Assembly (NCBI GenBank): GCA_037178625.1
Contig: JAWZXG010000075.1
Span: forward strand, 1 to 30,322
Source: Skeletonema tropicum
Lineage: Eukaryota; Bacillariophyta; Thalassiosirophyceae; Thalassiosirales; Thalassiosiraceae
DNA: 30,322 nucleotides
Direction: 5' to 3'
Shown here one piece after another: positions 12,501-21,148 of this stretch (positions are counted from its first letter, which is position 1; each line of letters opens with the position of its first letter). The translations under genes were made by a program, and so were the position numbers. The notes beneath the pieces are model-generated. The model did not search any database, was not told the DNA's origin, and worked only from the letters and a program-made list of their open reading frames with translations.

Positions 12501-13042
12501 GAGGTCTCAAACAATGCTTCCAACAGTTTTTGGAGGCGTAGTTCGCGATACTCTTGTAGACCTAATTCGGCAAGTCGTTGAGCTTTCTCCGCAAGTTTAG
12601 CGTTGAGTTCCAGCTGCAATTTTCTTGCTTCCTCTACCAATCCGGTTGCTTCTTCATTACTCTTTAGGATGGCAGGGAGGGTCAAAGGTTGTTGACGTTG
12701 GATCGAATTAGGTTGGTACGGGTGTTCTTTGCCGTCGATAGTGACTTTTTTGTTTTTGAAGTCATCGATGGCCGCGGCTTTCTGATTGATTTTATCAGTA
12801 TCGCTGCGCATAGCTTTCAGATGAGCTATGAGTACCGAAATTAATCTAGGTGGAAGCGTCTCGAGGGATTTTGTAAGGCCTGGACATGCCTGCGCAATGG
12901 CAGGTGGGAGGCCTTTCATGGCTGATTCAACAGTGGCGGAGATGTCGGCTGGGCTGCCATTATCGGTCTTCTTAGAAGAGCTCCTGTCGCTACTGGTGGA
13001 TCTCCGTTTGGTGGCCGTGGACGCTGTACTATTGTTTGTCAT
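9516..13042 (-). CDS. Penelope-like reverse transcriptase (left copy, frameshifts)
   Basis: The ATG is at 13042. Residues 1 to about 455 are readable, then a run of three A residues (four in the right arm) near 11685 shifts the frame, and the first frame ends at 11582. The reverse transcriptase domain is readable without break through motifs A and C and past NFLDLTI. An extra base near 9877 and another near 9645 disturb the C-terminal part. This arm has the correct sequence at SRQEAMQMNN, where the right arm is broken. See the right copy for domains. Confidence 0.85.
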
Positions 13043-13188
13043 GATGTTGATCGGCCCTCGGGGCCCCGGGTCGAAACAAGCGCAGTGAAGTGTCGATAAC
13101 GGGGCTGGGAGGTGCCCAACCCCTTATGGTCACAAATTCATCCAAAATTTTTCTACAGGATTAACGGTGGAATCAGTATAGTAGCTGT

Positions 13189-13395
13189 TTAGTGAGAAAG
13201 TTTACCTGCTGGACACGTAGAGGCTCTGTAGACCATACCGCTGTAGGATTTGTACTTGTTCCTACGTAGAAAGCAAGAAGTACCTGGCTTAAATGCGCTT
13301 TTTACAGAAATTGATTGGCTATATCTGTCGAGGATACCATCATTTGCAGAAAGAAATACAGGTACATTGTCATTATAGGTGACATGTTTCTTCAT
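13189..13395 (-). CDS. Small unknown ORF (left copy)
   Basis: This 68-codon ORF starts at an ATG in the sequence following the helicase copy A repeat unit and ends 146 bases before the reverse transcriptase ATG. It is identical in the right arm (16929-17135). It is rich in serine, tyrosine and basic residues. I do not recognise it. It could be an exon, since a CAG-GTAAAC donor-like site lies just before its stop, or it could be non-coding leader of the mobile element. Confidence 0.3.
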   Translation of the reverse strand: MKKHVTYNDNVPVFLSANDGILDRYSQSISVKSAFKPGTSCFLRRNKYKSYSGMVYRASTCPAGKLSH

Positions 13396-13466
13396 CACGA
13401 GAAATATTCTCCCTTTGTTGTATCCTTTATTGATTGTCGTTAATTTGTCATGTTGCCGCGATTGAT

Positions 13467-13495
13467 AATAAATTTGTCTTGAAGACAAATTTATT
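13467..13495. repeat. Near-perfect hairpin after helicase copy A (left)
   Basis: A 14-bp stem (AATAAATTTGTCTT and its complement) surrounds a single central base. It starts about 40 bases beyond the helicase stop codon. The same hairpin follows helicase copy B, and both copies are seen again in the right arm. Confidence 0.85.
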
Positions 13496-13533
13496 TTCCA
13501 TGCAAGTTTGTGAATATCGCATTGTATCGTCCA

Positions 13534-14576
13534 CTAGGCAAAATAATCGCGTGGCAATTGGTATTCTTTCTTCGTTTCTTTCCATTTTTTGTTTGGGCTG
13601 GTTATGATTTCGGTGATGCGGTTCGTCAGGTCCTCTCTATTCTTTATTAAAGTACCACTCACTGCCTTTTGATAAGTTGTTTTCGTCATTTCATCAAGCT
13701 TTCTTTTGTTGTATCTTGTCTTGGTTTCTTCTGCCTTGCCGTCAAGGTACTTGACCCATTTGTCCCGCTTCTTGAAGAGTTTGCAGAGTTGGCTATCTTG
13801 GTTCGTCTTGCAATTGTGTAACCGTTCTACAGACACGCTCGACCCTGTCCAATAAATGGCACTATCCGTCGGGTGCATAACATTTTTGGAACCAAGTGTT
13901 TTGCCCCTGCTGGTAGCAACGTATCCTGTCCCAAGGCACTGGCTTCTCTCCCAGAGCTCATCTGACGGATCTATCACCATGCGATTCCATCGATTGTCCT
14001 TGCCGAACCCGGCCTCCATGCCCTGGCAGCGGTGTATTGTGATTGCGAATGCAATTTGCAGGGGCATGAACGTGGCAGTACAGCATCCCTTGTTGCAGAT
14101 GTGAGTGTAGGGTGGTATTGGCACGTGCTGAGTGGAGTGGTGGAGTGGAGTGATTGCAAATTTGTGTAAAGAGGGATGATTGATCAGTGCCATGCTATAT
14201 TTCGAATTCAAGAATACATTTCTACATTCACTCACCGTTGGATTCTTTTTGTCCAGGGTTCAATGCCTTGCCGCGGTTTGAAGTATGGGAAATCAACGAC
14301 TATATACTTTGGGAGGGATTCAACACCATTTGTGTTTGGTCCTACGGAGTGCTGCTCGTCATAAACGATGTCAATCACCTTCCCAATCGCTCCAACGTAC
14401 AGGCCAGAGTTCGGATCAATGTTCGCTGTCTCCAGGCACACGTGCACACCAACGGAAACGTCTAAAGTGTACAACATCTTTTTGCCGAAGAAATGCGACT
14501 GGTACACAGTGGGATTGCCAACCATGTTGCTCTTGAATTGGCATCTGAGCCGTGCTACCGGTACTGACAGCCGTTT
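13534..14576 (-). pseudogene. 5'-truncated PIF1-like helicase, copy A (left)
   Basis: This is the mirror of 15748-16790 with the same content: the PVARLR start of the C-terminal region, the VGVHVCLETANID...GLYVGAIGKV domain, an interruption, then the FAITIHRCQG and GYVATSRGKT helicase motifs and a lysine-rich tail ending LPRDYFA. The nucleotide-binding N-terminal half is absent because a copy of the gene's own 3' end (copy B) lies immediately upstream. Both arms agree on every break, so these are genuine and not read errors. Confidence 0.7.
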
Positions 14577-14645
14577 CTGACGAGAAATATTCTCGCTTTG
14601 TTGTATCCTTTATTGATTGTCGTTAATTTGTCATGTTGCTCGATT

Positions 14646-14680
14646 GAAAATAAATTTGTCTTGAAGACAAATTTATTTTC
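14646..14680. repeat. Perfect hairpin after helicase copy B (left)
   Basis: A 17-bp stem (GAAAATAAATTTGTCTT and its complement) surrounds one central G. It is the same element as the hairpin at 13467-13495, with a longer stem. It lies about 35 bases beyond the copy B stop codon. Confidence 0.88.
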
Positions 14681-14714
14681 CATGCAAGTTGTGAATATTG
14701 CATTGTATCGTCCA

Positions 14715-15206
14715 CTAGGCAAAATAATCGCGTGGCAATTGGTATTCTTTCTTCGCTTCTTTCCATTTTTTGTTTGGGCTGGTTATGATTTCGGTGATGC
14801 GGTTTGTCAGGTCCTCTCTATTCTTTATTAAAGTACCACTCACTGCCTTTTGGTAAGTCGTTTTCGTCATTTTGTCGAGCTTTCTCTTGTTGTATCTTGT
14901 CTTGGTTTCTTCTGCCTTGCCGTCAAGGTACTTGACCCATTTGTCCCGCTTCTTGAAGAGTTTGCAGAGTTGGCCATCTTGGTTCGTCTTGCAATTGTGT
15001 AACCATTCTACAGACACGCTCGGCCCTGTCCAATAAATCGCACTATCCGTCGGGTGCATAACATTTTTGGAACCAAGTGTTTTGCCCCTGCTGGTAGCAA
15101 CGTATCCTGTCCCAAGGCACTGGAGGCTTCGGGTCTCCCAGAGCTCATCTGACGGATCTATCACCATGCGATTCCATCGATCGTCCTTGCCGAACCCGGC
15201 CTCCAT
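14715..15206 (-). pseudogene. PIF1-like helicase C-terminal fragment, copy B (left and loop)
   Basis: This fragment starts in the palindrome loop and encodes MEAGFGKDDRW, then GYVATSRGKTLG (helicase motif VI region), VMHPTDSAIYW and the lysine-rich tail ending LPRDYFA. It is about 163 residues long, has no upstream part in the window, and was presumably longer before the fold-back junction cut it. It differs from copy A by substitutions (DD for DN, TGPS for TGSS, LDKM for LDEM, KEAKK for KETKK), so the two are real diverged duplicates. Confidence 0.72.
15120..15205. other. Single-copy loop between the palindrome arms
   Basis: These 86 bases are the only sizeable unrepeated sequence. They continue the left arm's helicase fragment (copy B) on the minus strand, through the segment running from the GFGKDDRW stretch to the LQC stretch. 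They then meet the right arm abruptly. At the right boundary the helicase sequence is expected to read TGCCCTGG, by comparison with copy A, but it switches to TGCCTTGGG, which is the partner of 15111-15119. The shared TGCC is a four-base microhomology, as expected at a template-switch junction. Confidence 0.9.
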
Positions 15207-15609
15207 GCCTTGGGACAGGATACGTTGCTACCAGCAGGGGCAAAACACTTGGTTCCAAAAATGTTATGCACCCGACGGATAGTGCGATTTATTGGACAGG
15301 GCCGAGCGTGTCTGTAGAATGGTTACACAATTGCAAGACGAACCAAGATGGCCAACTCTGCAAACTCTTCAAGAAGCGGACAAATGGGTCAAGTACCTTG
15401 ACGGCAAGGCAGAAGAAACCAAGACAAGATACAACAAGAGAAAGCTCGACAAAATGACGAAAACGACTTACCAAAAGGCAGTGAGTGGTACTTTAATAAA
15501 GAATAGAGAGGACCTGACAAACCGCATCACCGAAATCATAACCAGCCCAAACAAAAAATGGAAAGAAGCGAAGAAAGAATACCAATTGCCACGCGATTAT
15601 TTTGCCTAG
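15206..15609 (+). pseudogene. PIF1-like helicase C-terminal fragment, copy B (right)
   Basis: This is the mirror of the outer part of copy B. It begins at the palindrome junction inside the CLGTGYVATSRG segment. One G is missing near 15379 (AAGCGGAC against AAGCGGGAC in the left arm), which splits it into two frames. It ends at TAG 15607-15609 with the LPRDYFA tail. The abrupt 5' end is the junction and not a gene boundary. Confidence 0.7.
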
Positions 15610-15643
15610 TGGACGATACAATGCAATATTCACAACTTGCATG

Positions 15644-15678
15644 GAAAATAAATTTGTCTTCAAGACAAATTTATTTTC
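15644..15678. repeat. Perfect hairpin after helicase copy B (right)
   Basis: This is the mirror of 14646-14680: a 17-bp stem with one central base. After it the sequence matches copy A's downstream region for about 60 bases, up to AGAATATTTCTCGT, then diverges and leads into copy A. Confidence 0.88.
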
Positions 15679-15747
15679 AATCGAGCAACATGACAAATTA
15701 ACGACAATCAATAAAGGATACAACAAAGCGAGAATATTTCTCGTCAG

Positions 15748-16790
15748 AAACGGCTGTCAGTACCGGTAGCACGGCTCAGATGCCAATTCAAGAGCAACAT
15801 GGTTGGCAATCCCACTGTGTACCAGTCGCATTTCTTCGGCAAAAAGATGTTGTACACTTTAGACGTTTCCGTTGGTGTGCACGTGTGCCTGGAGACAGCG
15901 AACATTGATCCGAACTCTGGCCTGTACGTTGGAGCGATTGGGAAGGTGATTGACATCGTTTATGACGAGCAGCACTCCGTAGGACCAAACACAAATGGTG
16001 TTGAATCCCTCCCAAAGTATATAGTCGTTGATTTCCCATACTTCAAACCGCGGCAAGGCATTGAACCCTGGACAAAAAGAATCCAACGGTGAGTGAATGT
16101 AGAAATGTATTCTTGAATTCGAAATATAGCATGGCACTGATCAATCATCCCTCTTTACACAAATTTGCAATCACTCCACTCCACCACTCCACTCAGCACG
16201 TGCCAATACCACCCTACACTCACATCTGCAACAAGGGATGCTGTACTGCCACGTTCATGCCCCTGCAAATTGCATTCGCAATCACAATACACCGCTGCCA
16301 GGGCATGGAGGCCGGGTTCGGCAAGGACAATCGATGGAATCGCATGGTGATAGATCCGTCAGATGAGCTCTGGGAGAGAAGCCAGTGCCTTGGGACAGGA
16401 TACGTTGCTACCAGCAGGGGCAAAACACTTGGTTCCAAAAATGTTATGCACCCGACGGATAGTGCCATTTATTGGACAGGGTCGAGCGTGTCTGTAGAAC
16501 GGTTACACAATTGCAAGACGAACCAAGATAGCCAACTCTGCAAACTCTTCAAGAAGCGGGACAAATGGGTCAAGTACCTTGACGGCAAGGCAGAAGAAAC
16601 CAAGACAAGATACAACAAAAGAAAGCTTGATGAAATGACGAAAACAACTTATCAAAAGGCAGTGAGTGGTACTTTAATAAAGAATAGAGAGGACCTGACG
16701 AACCGCATCACCGAAATCATAACCAGCCCAAACAAAAAATGGAAAGAAACGAAGAAAGAATACCAATTGCCACGCGATTATTTTGCCTAG
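15748..16790 (+). pseudogene. 5'-truncated PIF1-like helicase, copy A (right)
   Basis: The coding sense starts near 15748 (KRLSVPVARLR, possibly after a TCGTCAG splice acceptor), with the first ATG at 15799. The first part carries the VGVHVCLETANIDPNSGLYVGAIG region and VVDFPYFKP, as in the C-terminal half of PIF1/Helitron-type helicases. It stops at 16090-16092. A 41-base intron (16089-16129, GT-AG) would join it in frame to the second part, which holds VPIPP, PLQIAFAITIHRCQG (motif V region) and GYVATSRGKT (motif VI), then a lysine-rich tail to TAG 16790. Walker A and B and the rest of the N-terminal half are missing. It is probably a relic of a mobile element. Function as an active helicase is unlikely. 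Confidence 0.7.
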
Positions 16791-16828
16791 TGGACGATAC
16801 AATGCGATATTCACAAACTTGCATGGAA

Positions 16829-16857
16829 AATAAATTTGTCTTCAAGACAAATTTATT
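16829..16857. repeat. Near-perfect hairpin after helicase copy A (right)
   Basis: This is the mirror of 13467-13495, with a 14-bp stem around one central base. It lies 38 bases beyond the copy A stop codon. Confidence 0.85.
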
Positions 16858-16928
16858 ATCAATCGCGGCAACATGACAAATTAACGACAATCAATAAAGG
16901 ATACAACAAAGGGAGAATATTTCTCGTG

Positions 16929-17135
16929 ATGAAGAAACATGTCACCTATAATGACAATGTACCTGTATTTCTTTCTGCAAATGATGGTATCCTCGACAGA
17001 TATAGCCAATCAATTTCTGTAAAAAGCGCATTTAAGCCAGGTACTTCTTGCTTTCTACGTAGGAACAAGTACAAATCCTACAGCGGTATGGTCTACAGAG
17101 CCTCTACGTGTCCAGCAGGTAAACTTTCTCACTAA
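16929..17135 (+). CDS. Small unknown ORF (right copy)
   Basis: This is the mirror of 13189-13395, with no difference between arms. It runs from an ATG 72 bases beyond the copy A hairpin to a TAA. It could instead be the leader of the Penelope-like element or an exon. The region 17136-17281 after it holds a GC-rich hairpin (GGGGTTGGG paired with CCCAGCCCC) and no further gene. Confidence 0.3.
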   Translation: MKKHVTYNDNVPVFLSANDGILDRYSQSISVKSAFKPGTSCFLRRNKYKSYSGMVYRASTCPAGKLSH

Positions 17136-17281
17136 ACAGCTACTATACTGATTCCACCGTTAATCCTGTAGAAAAATTTTGGATGAATTTGTGACCATAA
17201 GGGGTTGGGCACCTCCCAGCCCCGTTATCGACACTTCACTGCGCTTGTTTCGACCCGGGGCCCCGAGGGCCGATCAACATC

Positions 17282-20200
17282 ATGACAAACAATAGTACAG
17301 CGTCCACGGCCACCAAACGGAGATCCACCAGTAGCGACAGGAGCTCTTCTAAGAAGACCGATAATGGCAGCCCAGCCGACATCTCCGCCACTGTTGAATC
17401 AGCCATGAAAGGCCTCCCACCTGCCATTGCGCAGGCATGTCCAGGCCTTACAAAATCCCTCGAGACGCTTCCACCTAGATTAATTTCGGTACTCATAGCT
17501 CATCTGAAAGCTATGCGCAGCGATACTGATAAAATCAATCAGAAAGCCGCGGCCATCGATGACTTCAAAAACAAAAAAGTCACTATCGACGGCAAAGAAC
17601 ACCCGTACCAACCTAATTCGATCCAACGTCAACAACCTTTGACCCTCCCTGCCATCCTAAAGAGTAATGAAGAAGCAACCGGATTGGTAGAGGAAGCAAG
17701 AAAATTGCAGCTGGAACTCAACGCTAAACTTGCGGAGAAAGCTCAACGACTTGCCGAATTAGGTCTACAAGAGTATCGCGAACTACGCCTCCAAAAACTG
17801 TTGGAAGCATTGTTTGAGACCTCTTATGTTCTAACTGGGGTTTGGAAATACCTTAATCCAACCTCTACCCTAAGCACATCTGAGCTAGCCCTCTTAGCCT
17901 GCGTCAAGGTCTTTGATGCATCTACCGGAGACTTTAAGGGGGAAGAGCTGAAGGAACTACAACCATCGTTAACTTTAGCTGATCTGCAAACTAAGCTCAC
18001 TACCACCGCCAACAACCATCCTTTCCACGACAAAGATGTCATCCTGAACATCAACGGTATTATTAGTAATGGCTATTCCATGGACAACGATGACCCATTC
18101 ACTACCCGTATCAAGGAAACTATTGGGCCGCTCATCTATAATATTTCCATCGGTGCCTGGAAGAACATTAAGAAAGCGGAGGTGCAGAAAACAAATAATG
18201 CCGACATCGATGCTCTTTTCAAAAAGAAAGAGACCGCCAAAGCCAATGAGCGTTTAAGTGAAGCTATGGATGTCGATGGTGATAATGAAAAACTAACTGA
18301 TCGGATTAAGAGGATTGCCCGAGAGGAAATCAAAAGGGGCAAACGCAAAGAAGAAGCTAAAGAAAGAAAAAAATCTTCGGCTCGAGGCGAGCAAGCCCAG
18401 CCTCGAAAAGCCGGAAATGGGCGGAATACAAGCGATCAGTCAAGAAGCAAGAACCGCACATCATCCAAGAAACAGTCAGGCGGCTCGCGTACCAACTCAA
18501 CCAAGCAGCAACAGCGCTCCATCCTAAGGAAGGCCAACCTCCGCTGGCAGAAAGAATACTCAGACAAGGAAGAAGAGGAGAACTACACCAGCGAAGAAGA
18601 GGAGGAAGATTCCGACGACGACAGCCGCAGCAGCAAAATCATCCCGACGCTCAAGAAAATCCTACCACCGGGATGGAAACCAAAGAAGCCGTCGAGGCGG
18701 ATCCAACAACGCAGGACGAAGAGGAAGAGGAAGAAGGAATTAGAAAGAGAGTACCACTTTGAACACTCTCTCCACCACCGTACAATTAATAAAGTAAATC
18801 AATTCAGAGAAGAACAAAAAAATCTCTTTGGATTCTGTGCCGACCCAGATAAATCATTGCGGTCCAACATTGACGACTACATCCAATCCATCACCGTCCA
18901 TCAATACTTATCTCAACCAATAAACGCTGCCTGCCATATCTACTACGATGGTAATCGCCCACTCCCCCTTGGACTCAAAAAGTTCTTGGGCTTGGGATTA
19001 AAGTTCTGCATCCAACATAAGCAACCAACAAACAACCTAAAACATTCAATCAGTCGCTTTGAGAATGATATCCGAAACCGATACGCCTTCCTTGATAAGC
19101 CTGAAAGAGAAGGAGACTACATTCCTAAACTCTACATTCCTACCGGTCATGAGTTCAAGCCTGCAAGTGTTGAAGTTGAAACTGCTTTATCAAACTTCAC
19201 CAAAGCCGTCACATCTCTTCAACGCCGCTACCGCCGTAAACGCTGTACAAATATGACTCCACTTCAATGGCGCACGATGGATGCTCTCCAAAAAGATCAT
19301 CACTTCATCGTAATCGAAGGTGATAAGAATACCGGTGCGTGTCTTCTGCGAAGAGGCTTCTACAACAAGAGCGCCTGTACTGATCACCTCAGTAATACGA
19401 ATGTGTACCAACGAATCAGCCGTCAAGGAAGCAATGCAAATGAATAATATCCTCCGCTATAAAATTGCCCTCTTCTGTCAAAAACACAAGATGTCAATGT
19501 CTAAAGCCGAGCAAGACTACCTTAAGCGCTCGCAATCTGAGAAACTGTTCCCAACAAACAAGTTTGCTCGATTCCGTATGACGCTGAAAGTGCATAAAAA
19601 GAAGCCCTACAAGTTCCGTCCAATTGTATGCTGCGCAGGTACATTCATGAACTGCCTTAGCAAGTGGGTCGACTACCATCTCCAACAACTGAAACAATTC
19701 ATCCCATCGTACCTCAAAGATAGTGGCAGCCTACTCGACAGTCTCCAGTCATTCCACCGCCTTCCCTTCAATGCAAGACTATTTACAGCAGATGCGCAAT
19801 CTATGTATACTAACATCGACACAGATCATGCGCTCCAAGTCATCAGCAACTGGCTCGATGAATTAGCCTCCTCCGGTAAACTAGCAAGCAATGGACTCTC
19901 CTCCTTTCCTATTGCCGCAATCAAAGAAGCTCTTTCGCTAGTCATGAAAAACAACATCTTCGAATTTGGTGATATGTACTTCAAACAACTAACTGGTACA
20001 GCAATGGGAACTAGTGCAGCATGTATGTGGGCTACAATCTACTTTGCAATCCATGAAGAATTCCTCCTTAATAAATATTCCAATGATCTCCTCCTCTACA
20101 AGCGTTTCATCGACGATATGAAAGGAATATGGATTGGTACCAACCTACGATATGCACAATTTCAATATGATACTGATAACTTCGGATCCCTACGATGGGA

Positions 20201-20807
20201 CTTTGAGCCCCTATCAACATCTGTTAACTTCCTCGATCTCACTATCACCATTGGACCATCGCAACAAATTCAAACACGTACATTCCAAAAAGCCTGCAAT
20301 CTCTACCAATATCTCCCGCCGCATTCAGCACACTCTCCACAAATTATGAAAGGTGTCACCTACAGTCTATTGCGTCAGTACAAGCGCCAAAACTCCCTTG
20401 AATCTGACTACATCAATCAATCTAAATTACTCTTCAAAAGACTAGTACAACGCGGCTGGGACTCACACGTCATCAAGCAGTACATCCTACAAGCAGATGC
20501 ACGCCTACGATCTATCGAATCAAATGCAAACGCAATACAACAACCAACAAAGCCTACTCTTACCAACAAAGAATTGGCCATCCTCCACTGGACATTCCAT
20601 CCAAATGATATCCCTCGTAAACTACTTCGGTGTCTCTACGACACCCACTGCAAAGAAGTCTTCGAACAAGATCTACGAATTCAGAAGTTTATTATTGCCT
20701 ATCATGGAGCCCCAACGATACGATCAGCTGTGACGAAAGCAAAACTGATACAAGAACCCGGCAAAGAGGCCAGTAAGTATTTTGATGGGGAGCCCGATCC
20801 TGACTGA
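17282..20807 (+). CDS. Penelope-like reverse transcriptase with long N-terminal extension
   Basis: The ATG at 17282 opens a reading frame of about 1174 residues once a single extra G near 19427 (absent in the left arm) is discounted. Residues 1-480 form an extension: serine-rich start, an alpha-helical charged middle, then an acidic run and a very basic run (about 425-500). The segments LGLKFC, VIEGDKNTGACLL and VYQRIS resemble the region before the Penelope-like RT core. The core follows: FRPIVCCAG (about 776), TADAQSMYTNID (motif A, about 834), GTAMGTSAAC (about 903), YKRFIDD (motif C, about 938) and NFLDLTI (about 981). The catalytic aspartates are present. The C-terminus has YLPPHSAHSP and IIAYHGAP, then stops without a GIY-YIG nuclease. 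It could copy RNA into DNA for its own transposition. The family call is from motif style; the closest subfamily is unknown. Confidence 0.85.
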
Positions 20808-20996
20808 TCGAGCTCCCCTCCTTTTACTCTCCCGAGGAGCTGCCTTCCGGCAGCTCAGCTCGGGAGAGCAAAAGCTTCTCCTGTCTGAAAAGACATTGAA
20901 ACCGCGTCTGAAAAAGACGTTCACTTCTCCGTTCATTTCATTTTTCTCCGTTCACCATACAAAAGATTCATTAGAACAGCCCGCTCCTGGGGCTGT
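20787..20996 (+). repeat. Cluster of five RNA hairpins after the reverse transcriptase gene
   Basis: Hairpin 1 (20787-20818) pairs GGGGAGC/GCTCCCC and CGATC/GATCG around the stop codon. Hairpin 2 (20827-20868) pairs CTCTCCCGAG/CTCGGGAGAG and AGCTGCC/GGCAGCT around TTCC, with a small asymmetric bulge. Hairpins 3 and 4 are short and related: TGTCT-GAAA-AGACA (20882-20895) and CGTCT-GAAAA-AGACG (20905-20919). Hairpin 5 (20976-20996) pairs ACAGCCC/GGGCTGT. The series is on the gene's strand and ends just before the hammerhead-like motif, so it looks like a structured 3' region of the element's RNA. Confidence 0.78.
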
Positions 20997-20999
20997 CTC

Positions 21000-21069
21000 A
21001 CGTTGACACTTGCCGATGAAGGTCTAACCGAAACGAGTTCATTACTCTACTCGTTCAAGTAATTAACGT
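21000..21069 (+). ncRNA. Candidate type I hammerhead ribozyme (right copy)
   Basis: Stem I pairs ACTTG (21008-21012) with CAAGT (21056-21060). After a 3x4 internal loop it extends as ACGTT (21000-21004) with AACGT (21065-21069). The first core strand is CCGATGA (21013-21019), which is the consensus CTGATGA with U4 changed to C. An extra A (21020) precedes stem II, GGT-CTA-ACC (21021-21029). The second core strand is GAA (21030-21032). Stem III is ACGAG (21033-21037) with CTCGT (21050-21054), and the cleavage base is T21055. Helices II and III are closed and I is open, which is type I. An extra A after A9 is known from a natural viroid hammerhead (CChMVd). Hammerheads are also known in Penelope-like elements. 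The U4C change may lower activity. Confidence 0.62.
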
Positions 21070-21148
21070 CCTAATCTAAGTTGAAAAAATATTGTATCAT
21101 CACTTTCAAATCATACAGATCAACCAAATCTGTTGAGCTATCACCATC

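Larger units (their letters stand above)
1..15119 (+). repeat. Left arm of a 15.1-kb inverted repeat
   Basis: This arm is the reverse complement of 15206-30321. Base 1 pairs with base 30321, and base 15119 pairs with base 15206. In every segment I compared the arms match apart from indels of one to four bases, mostly in homopolymers. The sum of paired coordinates drifts only between about 30315 and 30325. The arm holds a full set of five host genes plus the mobile-element region, and the right arm repeats all of it. The most economical reading is one locus read twice from a fold-back molecule. Confidence 0.97.

Noticed and set aside
15266..15457. Short plus-strand ORF starting near the palindrome junction
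   Set aside because: It is part of helicase copy B after the junction, with a one-base deletion, and is not a new gene.
16089..16128. Independent start of the second helicase ORF at 16089
   Set aside because: The first codon is GTG and coincides with a splice-donor-like GTGAGT. No ATG supports a separate gene there.
15206..16790. Firm identification of the helicase unit as a Helitron
   Set aside because: No Rep/HUH domain, no TC start and no CTRR end preceded by the usual short hairpin could be seen. Only the helicase type is suggestive.
17180..17225. GC-rich hairpin before the retroelement ATG as a tRNA or second ribozyme
   Set aside because: There is no cloverleaf and no CTGATGA/GAAA core. 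It is a simple stem.
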